The position numbers were made by a program, and so were the translations under genes. Of a stretch of 64,000 bases of DNA, positions 49,330 through 57,690 are shown piece after piece. The stretch comes from Symsagittifera roscoffensis. Lineage: Eukaryota; Xenacoelomorpha; Acoela; Convolutidae. Under the pieces are notes generated by a model. It was given only the letters and a program-made list of their open reading frames with translations. It was not told the origin of the DNA and did not search any database. The stretch spans positions 38,157,888 to 38,221,887 of the forward strand of contig NC_087065.1 in the NCBI RefSeq assembly GCF_963678635.1, written 5' to 3'. Positions within the stretch are counted from its first letter, which is position 1. Each line of letters begins with the position of its first letter.

Positions 49330-51136
49330 GTGCTCGGGAGAGTCCAACTAATTTCTAAGTTAAATTCAAATCTCTCTGGTGCTGAAATTACAAGTAACTT
49401 CAGCACTTACAAATAAGTGGGTTGTTAGTTAGATGGATCATGATTGGTTAATATTAAATACTTTACATTGGTAAAACATTTAATTTATCCAATCATAAAA
49501 TATAGTTTAGATCAGGTTCCACCCATCCGGGTTTTACAGAGTTTTTTAGAACAGTTCTTTTGTAGTTCAAGGATGGATGATGGACGTTGGTATTTGGCGA
49601 ACATCATTTTTCTTTTGTTTCCTTTTTGTTAAGGAAGTTCCAGGGATCTGGAATTGAGGACACAAGACGTTGTGTTCTTCTTGTGACAACGACTGAGTCT
49701 CTGCAACAGCATCAATTCTGGTTTCAGAATGGTTGGCTATGTCAGGTTTTTCTGTTCTTCGGAGAGAACTTCTTTTGTGTTTGATCTAGCTCGGGAATGG
49801 CGTGGAGATTGTGCGTGGAGGGGATGCCTGGTTACTCGGATCTGTACGTATACTTGAACATCGAGGTGGTCATTGGTCTAGTTCAATGAAGTCCTTTTCT
49901 GCGAGGTCAAGCCGTACTCTAAATCCTTTGAGTTGTGATTGTGAGCGGCATATCGATTATAGTTGGTCATTCTCTCTCGAGTGTAGTGAGGTCGTCTTGT
50001 CTTTTGATGTTCGTCCTTGGTGTTATATTCTGATCTATATATTGCATCATGTGATTTTACATTTTATAAAACTTTTATTAATTTAATATTTTTTAATTAT
50101 GATTTTAGTTAGTTGTTTTCACAAAAGCTTTTTGTTTTAGTTCGGTTATTTTGAAGAGTTACTCACCCTTGAGTAGCTCTTATTAAAAATAAAGGTGTGG
50201 TCACAAAGCGTGGATGTAGCACGGTGGGTTAGGCCGGCTATAGAGCATGCTCAAGACGTCCTTTCCTGGTGGGTTAGGCCAGGTGTGGGAGTATGATTTC
50301 ATGCGGTTTTTATGAGGGGTCCTGTTATGTGACAACATTTTATGTTGGGTTTGTTGTGGTTTTACTTATGTTTTGTTGGTTATGTACTTTTTCCAAAAAG
50401 CAAATTGTTTGTGGTATGGGTTTGTCTTTTGACTTTTTTGTGTTTTATTATTTCTTTCTAAGACTTTGTAATAGTCTTCAAAAGAATAAATTATCCAGTT
50501 TTAAACTGGGTTAATCCGGTTTGGGTACCGTTGGTTTCCTTTTCTTAGTCATGCTGTTATTTTATGATTTGTGGTATTTAGTAAGCTGCGTTGGTTAGTT
50601 TTGTTTAGTATATGATTCCTTTCCAACCGGGTTAAAGGAAAGTTTGAAACTTGTTATTATTTGTTAGAGTTGTTGAGTGTGAAAACTTGAAACTGAAATT
50701 CATTATTTTAAACAATTCTTCGTGGGCGAGCTGTGCGAGTGTGGATAGAATTTCTGTGCGAATGAATGAAAATATCAAAAGGTTAGTACTGCAATTGCAT
50801 TTTATTAATTTACTGCATAGAATTTGGAAATTTACTGCTAGTAATGGGGGAATTTTAAGATACAAATTTTCATCATATGTAGATTTACTGCTTTTAGGGG
50901 AAAATTTTATAAATTAATTTACTGCATTGGTATTATATTTATTTAATTGTTGGTGCAAAAGTTAAATAGGGTTTTAAATAGTTTTGAAGAAGTTTGCTAT
51001 TTTTTATTTTTCTTTTGTGAATTTTTCAGATGATTGAAGATGAAGGCTAAAAATCTAAAGAAAACATGAATAAGGAATGGTGAGTTTTTCAATATTTTAA
51101 TTAGTTAGTAATATTCATTTAGTTCATACTTACCTG
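49330..51136 (-). other. Non-coding stretch beyond the last ORF, probable 3' LTR of the retroelement (limits unknown)
   Basis: The G-poor sense-strand bias persists to about 50.3 kb and weakens towards 49.4 kb. A hairpin lies at 50154-50181 and a doublet of ggtgggttaggcc at 50223 and 50269. On the minus strand a TATA-like ttttataaaa and an aataaa-like motif lie near 50055-50075. The 5' LTR is outside the window, so the LTR cannot be defined by self-comparison. Confidence 0.4.
50154..50181. repeat. Hairpin with 12-bp stem and 4-nt loop in the probable LTR region
   Basis: aagagttactca, ccct, tgagtagctctt: stem complete apart from one mismatch. It might act in RNA processing or be a palindromic binding site. 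Confidence 0.6.
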
Positions 51137-52930
51137 TTAGTCGTCGGGGAAAAAACCGTGGGGGAAGATATCGTGAATTAGTTCTGAAGTTGTTAGTAGT
51201 TTAGCTAAGATGCGGATGATATTTTTAGTTTGAAGTAGTGGCCAAAGCAATTGAAGTGCCTTAATAGTGGTTAGTTCTTCAGTGCCTACTGCAAACTCAT
51301 AAGGTGTGTTTTGGATTAAGTTATATAACTTGTGGTTAAATTTAGTGTTGTGGATGAATTCTAAAATGGGGATTTCTATAGGCTGTACAAACTCGTGCGG
51401 GATAAGGAAGGGTCGGGATTCTTCTGCGTTGAAGGTCTTGGTGATGGGGCAGAAAATATACATTTGGGTTATGGGGTCATAATTACGAAGAATACCATGA
51501 AGGTTAGTATTTTTAATACAATATGTGAAATTTAGGAAATACGGTGAAGTGTATTTTGAATTGATGAATTGAAAGCGATGGTGTGGTTGTCTAGAGGGTG
51601 TGTGGAGGTCAAAGTGATTTTGGATGAAACGATAGTAACTGTATGTATGTGTTTGTTTAGTTCGCAACATAATATCGTGTGAGCAGTGTAAATCTCTTTC
51701 GTGTGGTGCAAGGAAATGAAAGGTTAGTGAAAAGATTTGGAAGCGTTCTTTAAAACTTTCGTACGCTTGTGTGCTTGTTAGTGGTTCTGAAATAATGTGA
51801 TCAAACTTTCGGTCGAAGATGTTTAGTGTAAATACATATGGTGTCTTGATGAAAAATTTCTCGGTGATTTGTGGGTTAGCGAAGCGATCGTCGTCTAAGA
51901 ATTGATCTTGGTTAGCTCTGATGATGTTGTGATCATAGTATTCTAGTGTGTATTCGTTAGCTCTAGGTGCAGTGTGTATTTTTAGTGATTTTTTATATCC
52001 AACGTAAGTAAATTGTCTAGCGGTGAGTGGTGTAGTTAGTCGATATAGCATGTCTTTGTTTCGGTCTATATCAATGGATGTGTTAGTTAAAGGTAAGCAA
52101 AGAGGGTTAGTGAAATGATAGTATGAGGTCCAAGAGAGAGTGGGCATTAAAACGTATTCGTCTACAAAGTTGCGTGTTTCGTTAGCGTCATGAGGGGTGT
52201 TTAAGGTGTATTGTGGAAATGAGGGTAAAGTGATGGCTAAAAATTCTCTAGTGTTAGTATGTTGGGGGTGGTTGATGTATTCTCGGGCTGTTCCTGGTTT
52301 TGCTGGGAAAGGATGGTTGGGGAACTTTCTTTTAAAAGTGCGATAAGCTCTATTAGTGTTGAGTGAGGATTCAGTTGATGTGGATGATGGTGCTAATGAT
52401 TCGGTATAATTTGAAGAGGGTGTAGGGGGATTGGATGAATTTGTAGTGGAGGAGATTTGGTTTATGGTCGGGGTGTTAAGGTGGTAGGGTTGTTGTTGGA
52501 GGGTAATAAAATTGTCTAGCTCTGGGGAGATTCGGGGGGTGTCTGGAGATGATTGGTCAGAATGGTATGAGGAGTAGGTTGGGGTAACTTGGGAAGCATA
52601 AGAGGGTGTAGGAGTGATTGGGTCAGGGTTATTTGATAATATGGGTTGAAAAGGAGGTTGAGAAAAATGAGAAGGGTTATGAAAATTATTGGATGGAGAT
52701 GGTTCTGAGTCGGCAAATTCGTCGGGGGTTTCAATATTCGGGTTATTTAGCTGTGAAATGGAGTATAAAACTGAAATTTGTGAGTTAGTGTCGGAATTCA
52801 TGCCTGATGTTACATTGCTAGATGGAAAATCGGGTGGCGGAAAAGCAAAAAGTGGTATTATTGGGATTGAAGAGGTAAGGTTGGTTGGATGGGAATTTGA
52901 TCGATGGAGTGATCCAAGTTGGCGGCTCAT
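51137..52930 (-). CDS. Retroelement ORF of unknown function (597 aa), start overlaps env stop
   Basis: Its ATG (52930-52928) overlaps the TGA of the env-like ORF (52929-52927) as ATGA, so it may be translated by termination-reinitiation. Residues 1 to about 200 are low complexity, rich in S, T, P and N, and probably disordered. Residues about 200-597 have normal composition with many aromatic residues and His, suggesting a folded domain of roughly 390 aa. No signal peptide or clear membrane span. I do not recognise the family. Its position after env recalls accessory genes of complex retroviruses, but nothing shows function. Open throughout, with the same codon bias (A/C-rich) as pol. Confidence 0.7.
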   Translation of the reverse strand: MSRQLGSLHRSNSHPTNLTSSIPIIPLFAFPPPDFPSSNVTSGMNSDTNSQISVLYSISQLNNPNIETPDEFADSEPSPSNNFHNPSHFSQPPFQPILSNNPDPITPTPSYASQVTPTYSSYHSDQSSPDTPRISPELDNFITLQQQPYHLNTPTINQISSTTNSSNPPTPSSNYTESLAPSSTSTESSLNTNRAYRTFKRKFPNHPFPAKPGTAREYINHPQHTNTREFLAITLPSFPQYTLNTPHDANETRNFVDEYVLMPTLSWTSYYHFTNPLCLPLTNTSIDIDRNKDMLYRLTTPLTARQFTYVGYKKSLKIHTAPRANEYTLEYYDHNIIRANQDQFLDDDRFANPQITEKFFIKTPYVFTLNIFDRKFDHIISEPLTSTQAYESFKERFQIFSLTFHFLAPHERDLHCSHDIMLRTKQTHTYSYYRFIQNHFDLHTPSRQPHHRFQFINSKYTSPYFLNFTYCIKNTNLHGILRNYDPITQMYIFCPITKTFNAEESRPFLIPHEFVQPIEIPILEFIHNTKFNHKLYNLIQNTPYEFAVGTEELTTIKALQLLWPLLQTKNIIRILAKLLTTSELIHDIFPHGFFPDD

Positions 52931-55545
52931 CGTGGGCTAATAAAATTATTATTTTGAGATTGAAAAGCGGTGGTATGGGGCTGTTCAATAATTTGTTCAT
53001 AAGTATTATCATCTTGTGATGGATGTGTCATTATATGTTGGACGGGACTTTGTGATGTGGTGAGTCGAAAATTTGGATTATGTGTGATTGCTAAATTTCT
53101 AAAATTTCGCGGGGCTAGGGATAGTGGATGGTTATTTGGTAGGGGTGGTAATTGTGGTGCCGTTGGCTGTGTGTCGACATTGTTATGTTCTTCGTCGTAT
53201 GTATTTTGTCGTGTTGTTATTTTTGTGTTATATTCTTTTATTTGTGCGTCTAAAAGAATTTTGTTTATAGATGTGGAAAAAATTCCAAAAAATCCTGCAA
53301 AGAGTATGCGTGCTACGCTTGCTTGTCTGTTTACTTGTGTGTGTATAGCACATGTATTGTAGATTCCTTTTAAGAGTGAGAAAAGAAATCCAATAAAGTT
53401 AAACATTGCGTATAAAATAGTCAATTTTTCTAAGATGTAGTAGGGCCATCCTAGAAAATCTAGGATCTCATTTTTGAGTGTAACAAAGCTAAAAATGTTA
53501 ATTGGTGATATATCTTGGGGACGGTATTTTTCGCCGTTTAGATATATATAATCTTTTATGTCTTTAAAATATCCGCTATAGTCTTGCGTGTAGATATCGG
53601 CAAATCCTGCGGTTTCTGCAAGTTTGCGTAAGTTTTGGTCTATTGATTGTCTTTGTATAGTGTCCATTTGTGTTAATAATTCTTGGAATTGTTGTGTTCT
53701 AATGTGATGTTGATTATCTGATTTTGAATAGATTCCTATTGATTGTAAGTCTATATTTGGGTTTCGAGCAATAGCGCGAATGCTTTCTGGTGAAAATTTT
53801 TTGAGTGATTGCATTAATGTGGGATATGGAGTGAGAAGATAATATTTGTTTTCATCAGGGTTTAGTTGTACTACATTGTGGCTATTTTCTGATCCACATG
53901 GGACTGCGGTATCCCAGAAATATGTTCTTCGTGAAAGTGTATCCACGAAATGTACTTTATTCTTATAAAAGATAGGAATTCTTTTATAACATCGTTTATC
54001 TTCAAAAACGTATAGTGGTGATACTTTTTTAGTACAAGTATAAAACCATAAGATGTTTCCTTCGTAGTCTAAAAAATTTGATCTATTTCCTGATAATAAG
54101 TATCCTGCGTAGGGTATTTTTAATACTGCTAGTGCAAGTGATTGTAGTATTTGTGTTCGTTCTAATTCGCATAGTTGATGTAGTGTTTCTAATTCAGAGA
54201 GTGACATTTCTTGAAAAATGCGGCTAATTGTATAGTCTAGTTTCATATCCAAATGAATATCATAGTGGATATTACCAAAATATGTAGTATTCATTAGTGA
54301 TAATTCTTGTAAGCGTGTGCTTCTGGTGTCATAAGGTTTTAGATGTCCACCAGGTTGTCCGTTGCTTTTTTCAAAATTAACTGGTATATAGGATGTTCCT
54401 TCGTTTAGAGGATGACCTGTGGCGTATGGGTCGATTTTTACTTTACCAGTGGTCATGTCGAATCCTTTTTCATATTCAACTAATATTTCAGAGTATTGTG
54501 TTCTGTGAAGTGGATTCCTGTATTTACATGCAAGTTCTGTTTCTTGATATATTTGAAAACGTGTCAATTTATTTTCTATATTGTCTATGTTTCGAAAATC
54601 GGAACTTAGTTTGCGTGATGGATGGACTTGTTCATATGGAATTGATTGTATGAAATATTTTTCGTGAAATTTTATCATACGAGCGTGTATTTTTGCTACT
54701 TGAAATGTTGTACATGTGTCTTCGGGGAACCAAACAATTGTTGCTTGTGTTCTCGTTGTAGGGTCGCAATATCCTTGATCATTTTTACAAGGTAGTCGGA
54801 TTCCTTGATAGATCATTTTATTATCAGATAAATCTCGTGTGAGTTGTATTTTTTCGAGTTGTATTTTCCAATCGAAAAACATTATTTCTTGGTATCCTTT
54901 ATTTTTTGTGTCTGCTTTGCAGTTTGATGGGTTATTTATACCAATGTGTGGTATCCAGTGTTTATCATGTAGGTCATAGGTTAATCGTCCGTGTGCGCCG
55001 TTATACGGGTATTTTTCGTCTAGTCTTATATGTCCTTGGTGTCTTTCAAGTTGTGATTGATGTACAGAGTCTGAAAAAACTTGAAAATTAACTAATTTTC
55101 TTTGGGAGTTTTTATTTTTTGTGATGTTTAGTCTAAGTAATTCATTTTTACAATCGTCGGGATTGAGATGTAAAAGACGTTCTATATTACTTTGGTAGAA
55201 TGATTCATGGTCAAGTCGGTTTTTGTTTCCGTTCGAGACTTGTGAACAATGTACTTTCTTTTCGGAAAATGTTGCTGTGAATTTATAACCTGTAACTGTT
55301 GTTGCTCGGGCTTTTGAATAGAGTGTTGCTATTATATCTGTGGTTTCTATAGCTTGTGGTTCTGTTTCACATTGTGATACCTGATTGATTGCATATTTAT
55401 GTAGTGTTTTTTGTTCATTTTCTTCGCAATCGTAATGTGTTACTAATAAATCTTGTGGTCCTGTACGAGGGGAAGGGTTTATATTTTGATTTGAGGTTAT
55501 TAGAAAAAGGGTTTGGAGAAAATTTAATAATTTTAGAATATACAT
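52927..55545 (-). CDS. env: Envelope-like membrane glycoprotein of the retroelement (872 aa)
   Basis: N-terminal signal-like segment (residues 1-18), a long Cys-containing ectodomain with several N-glycosylation sites, a membrane span at about 705-727, a further hydrophobic stretch at about 747-760, and a hydrophilic tail of about 110 residues. The tail holds a PTAP motif at about 794-797 and a YEQI (YxxPhi) signal near 849. The block around C459 (CELER) and C519 (RCYKRIP) recalls glycoproteins of chuviruses and related mononegaviruses that have been captured by invertebrate LTR elements; this is from pattern memory and untested. The ATG lies inside the end of the preceding ORF (13-nt overlap). 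The expected role is membrane fusion and particle spread. Intact. Confidence 0.7.
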   Translation of the reverse strand: MYILKLLNFLQTLFLITSNQNINPSPRTGPQDLLVTHYDCEENEQKTLHKYAINQVSQCETEPQAIETTDIIATLYSKARATTVTGYKFTATFSEKKVHCSQVSNGNKNRLDHESFYQSNIERLLHLNPDDCKNELLRLNITKNKNSQRKLVNFQVFSDSVHQSQLERHQGHIRLDEKYPYNGAHGRLTYDLHDKHWIPHIGINNPSNCKADTKNKGYQEIMFFDWKIQLEKIQLTRDLSDNKMIYQGIRLPCKNDQGYCDPTTRTQATIVWFPEDTCTTFQVAKIHARMIKFHEKYFIQSIPYEQVHPSRKLSSDFRNIDNIENKLTRFQIYQETELACKYRNPLHRTQYSEILVEYEKGFDMTTGKVKIDPYATGHPLNEGTSYIPVNFEKSNGQPGGHLKPYDTRSTRLQELSLMNTTYFGNIHYDIHLDMKLDYTISRIFQEMSLSELETLHQLCELERTQILQSLALAVLKIPYAGYLLSGNRSNFLDYEGNILWFYTCTKKVSPLYVFEDKRCYKRIPIFYKNKVHFVDTLSRRTYFWDTAVPCGSENSHNVVQLNPDENKYYLLTPYPTLMQSLKKFSPESIRAIARNPNIDLQSIGIYSKSDNQHHIRTQQFQELLTQMDTIQRQSIDQNLRKLAETAGFADIYTQDYSGYFKDIKDYIYLNGEKYRPQDISPINIFSFVTLKNEILDFLGWPYYILEKLTILYAMFNFIGFLFSLLKGIYNTCAIHTQVNRQASVARILFAGFFGIFSTSINKILLDAQIKEYNTKITTRQNTYDEEHNNVDTQPTAPQLPPLPNNHPLSLAPRNFRNLAITHNPNFRLTTSQSPVQHIMTHPSQDDNTYEQIIEQPHTTAFQSQNNNFISPR

Positions 55546-56669
55546 GTGTATGATAATCCTGAGTATGGATTATAAAATGTAATGTAACCAATTGTGTTTT
55601 TAGTGTATCTGTCGTATTTGTATATTACTTCAGTAGTTATAAACGGTGGTGGTAGTGATTGAGCTGTTATGTTAGGTGGATTTAATGGGTAGGGATGTTG
55701 GGTAATATTATTTAACTTAACTGTGATTTCAAATTTTAATTGTAAACTGTTTTGTTGGAGTATTTGAATATTGTGATCACGGATATCGTTGTGAATATCT
55801 TGGCGATATTGTAATCTATTAAGTGCCCAGTTATGAAGGCGGTTACTTTCTTGATGTTGTCCAAATAGTGGTGGAGGTGCTGTGAATGTATTCCAATCTA
55901 ATCTTAAAGGAATATTTATTGATGATTGTTCTCGATATCTGGCGTCGAGATTATTTGGAAAATTTAAGTTAAAGGGTAGTGGTGAAAATTGACTTATTGA
56001 TGGTGTTGATGGTAGTGATAATGTTTCTGGTAGTGATGAGGATGTTGTTGTATCCGTAGAAATATCTATGGGGTCATTGACTAAATTTGGTTCACCTTGT
56101 GTGAATGAATTTGTAGTCCAATATGGCAGTCGTGATGTTAGGTTTGGGGGGTTAAAGGGATTTTCACGTATCTGTTCAGATGTTGGTGTTGAACCTAAGT
56201 AGTCTGAAGGTAGACTTGAAGTGCTTCGTTGTGAAAAAAGTGTAGGAGTTTCTGGTGTGATACCAGTGGTGTTTTCTGGAGTGGTTTGTGTTGGGGATTG
56301 AGGTATATCAAAATGAACTCGGGGAGTTTGAAAATTTCTATTTCGTCGAGGATGTATAATTTGTCTATTTATTTCTGCTGTGTTTTGGTTTTGACTAAGG
56401 TTTCGTATTCTACTTAGTTCTTGTGGTAGTGTTGGGTAAAGATTATATGTTGGTTCACTTAGGGATGCTTGTCGTTGAACTGGTTCTAGTGGTTCAGATA
56501 AACGAGCGTGCCTTTCTTCAAAGGTGTATGGATTGTCTTGAAAAGAAATTCGTGTAGATGTTTGAGGGTTTTGAGTAGTTGAAGGTGGTGTTGGATTATC
56601 TTGGGATGATGTCGGTGAAGACTGATTCTGTGACTGTTGGGTAGCAATTTTTGATGGATTTTTAAATTG
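55533..56669 (-). CDS. Methionine-less open frame of 378 codons between the small ORFs and env
   Basis: Codon-by-codon reading from CAA at 56669 to TAA at 55535-55533 finds no stop and no ATG, GTG or TTG. The in-frame stop just upstream is at 56672-56670. Residues 1 to about 240 are rich in P, T, S, Q and N (such as PENTTGITPETPTLFSQ). The last third is more ordered (LDWNTFTAPPPLFGQHQ, then a charged helix-like stretch with RLQYRQDIHNDIRDHNIQIL). It ends 13 nt into env in another frame. In this AT-rich DNA such a frame would not stay open by chance. It must be started by splicing onto an upstream AUG or by a near-cognate codon. Acceptor-like CCCAACAG at about 56634-56641 is one option. Family not recognised. 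Confidence 0.65.
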   Translation of the reverse strand, partial: QFKNPSKIATQQSQNQSSPTSSQDNPTPPSTTQNPQTSTRISFQDNPYTFEERHARLSEPLEPVQRQASLSEPTYNLYPTLPQELSRIRNLSQNQNTAEINRQIIHPRRNRNFQTPRVHFDIPQSPTQTTPENTTGITPETPTLFSQRSTSSLPSDYLGSTPTSEQIRENPFNPPNLTSRLPYWTTNSFTQGEPNLVNDPIDISTDTTTSSSLPETLSLPSTPSISQFSPLPFNLNFPNNLDARYREQSSINIPLRLDWNTFTAPPPLFGQHQESNRLHNWALNRLQYRQDIHNDIRDHNIQILQQNSLQLKFEITVKLNNITQHPYPLNPPNITAQSLPPPFITTEVIYKYDRYTKNTIGYITFYNPYSGLSYTCIF

Positions 56670-56674
56670 TTACT

Positions 56675-56863
56675 TTAGTGAGAGGGTTTATGTTTATTAT
56701 AATATTCTTCTAAAAAAAGAATTAGAAAAATTGTTGCTAGGGCAAATGTAATGATTGCTTTCTTTATACATTTACATATTGTCAAAATGAGGGATGATAG
56801 AAATGTTATGAAAATTACAAACAATAAAAAAATATCAGTTCTACTGAAAATTGTTCGTATCAT
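56675..56863 (-). CDS. Small two-span membrane protein ORF of the retroelement (62 aa)
   Basis: Two hydrophobic segments (about residues 11-29 and 37-53) separated by CKCIKK, with a charged C-terminus. Its ATG (56863-56861) overlaps the stop of the preceding small ORF as ATGA. Size and topology resemble viroporins, but this is inference. Small ORFs rich in I, L and F can arise by chance in AT-rich DNA; the overlaps on both sides are the main support. Confidence 0.45.
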   Translation of the reverse strand: MIRTIFSRTDIFLLFVIFITFLSSLILTICKCIKKAIITFALATIFLILFLEEYYNKHKPSH

Positions 56864-57090
56864 TTAGACAAGTTGTTAAAATCGTACCTGTGGATATATT
56901 CAAGGGTTTTGGAAAGTTGGAGGAATAGTTCAATTATTGTGTAGAAAATTAAAAAAATGTTACAAAAAATTATTATGATTATTAGAAAAGATTCGATGAT
57001 ATCAAAAAGAAAGATTATAAAGACTTGAAGTATTGAAAAAAAATGTTTAAAATTGATAAATATTTGAGCGACTGTTTGAGAGAAAAGCAT
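56860..57090 (-). CDS. Small very hydrophobic ORF of the retroelement (76 aa)
   Basis: Nearly continuous hydrophobic stretch from about residue 18 to 57 (for instance FLIIIIIFCNIFLIF), enough for two membrane spans, then a polar tail. Ends in the ATGA shared with the 62-aa ORF. An acceptor-like ctttctctcaaacag-type sequence (minus strand 57087-57072) sits directly at its start, so the ATG may instead lie in an intron. Function unknown. Confidence 0.4.
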   Translation of the reverse strand: MLFSQTVAQIFINFKHFFSILQVFIIFLFDIIESFLIIIIIFCNIFLIFYTIIELFLQLSKTLEYIHRYDFNNLSK

Positions 57091-57690
57091 TTAAGAAATG
57101 ATCTCTTTGTCGAATATTTTTTGCTGTTTGAGGCGATTTTCTAGTGTGGTCGAATTATTTATTAGTTTTTTGACAAGTGGGTTGAGTTTCGTAAAAAATT
57201 GTTGGGGGCAATTTTCATGGTGACTGGGAGGTCGTCTTTTTCTTTATTTTTGTTTGTCAAATGATCCGGGGTATGGTGAGATTTTTATACTTTAGGCTAA
57301 TTAAAATCTTCATTTTGTGACTTTAGGCTAAGTTATCAAATTTGTTTTGGGGGTATTCGTGGTCTGAGTTGGGGAAATATTGTTGATCTTTGGGTTATTA
57401 GATAAGGGAGGGGTACGGTATTATGGTGATATTTATTTTAGCTGTCAAGTTGGAGTGGTTTGCTTATTTTTGACCTGGAGGTTGTAAAGTTATAGTTAGA
57501 GATGTGCCTGGAGTTCTAGATTATTCGTCTAATTGATCTTAGTTTGAGTTAGAGAAAGTGGCGGATTGGATGAATCCTATTGGTCTATTTTGAACTAGAA
57601 TTATTGCGTACTTGTGAGCATGTTATTTTGAAAAATGGAAATGAAAAATGTTACGGAGGTTTCAAGATTGTGAAGTATAAAATTTTAAAA
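57091..57690 (-). other. Spacer between gag-pol and the accessory ORFs
   Basis: 600 nt with no convincing frame. A likely place for the env splice acceptor; the best pyrimidine-rich candidate on the minus strand ends at 57072. Nothing else seen. Confidence 0.45.

Noticed and set aside
57072-57087. Confident env splice acceptor
   Set aside because: The pyrimidine-AG sequence is suggestive, but the donor lies outside the window and several other AGs exist; kept only as a note.
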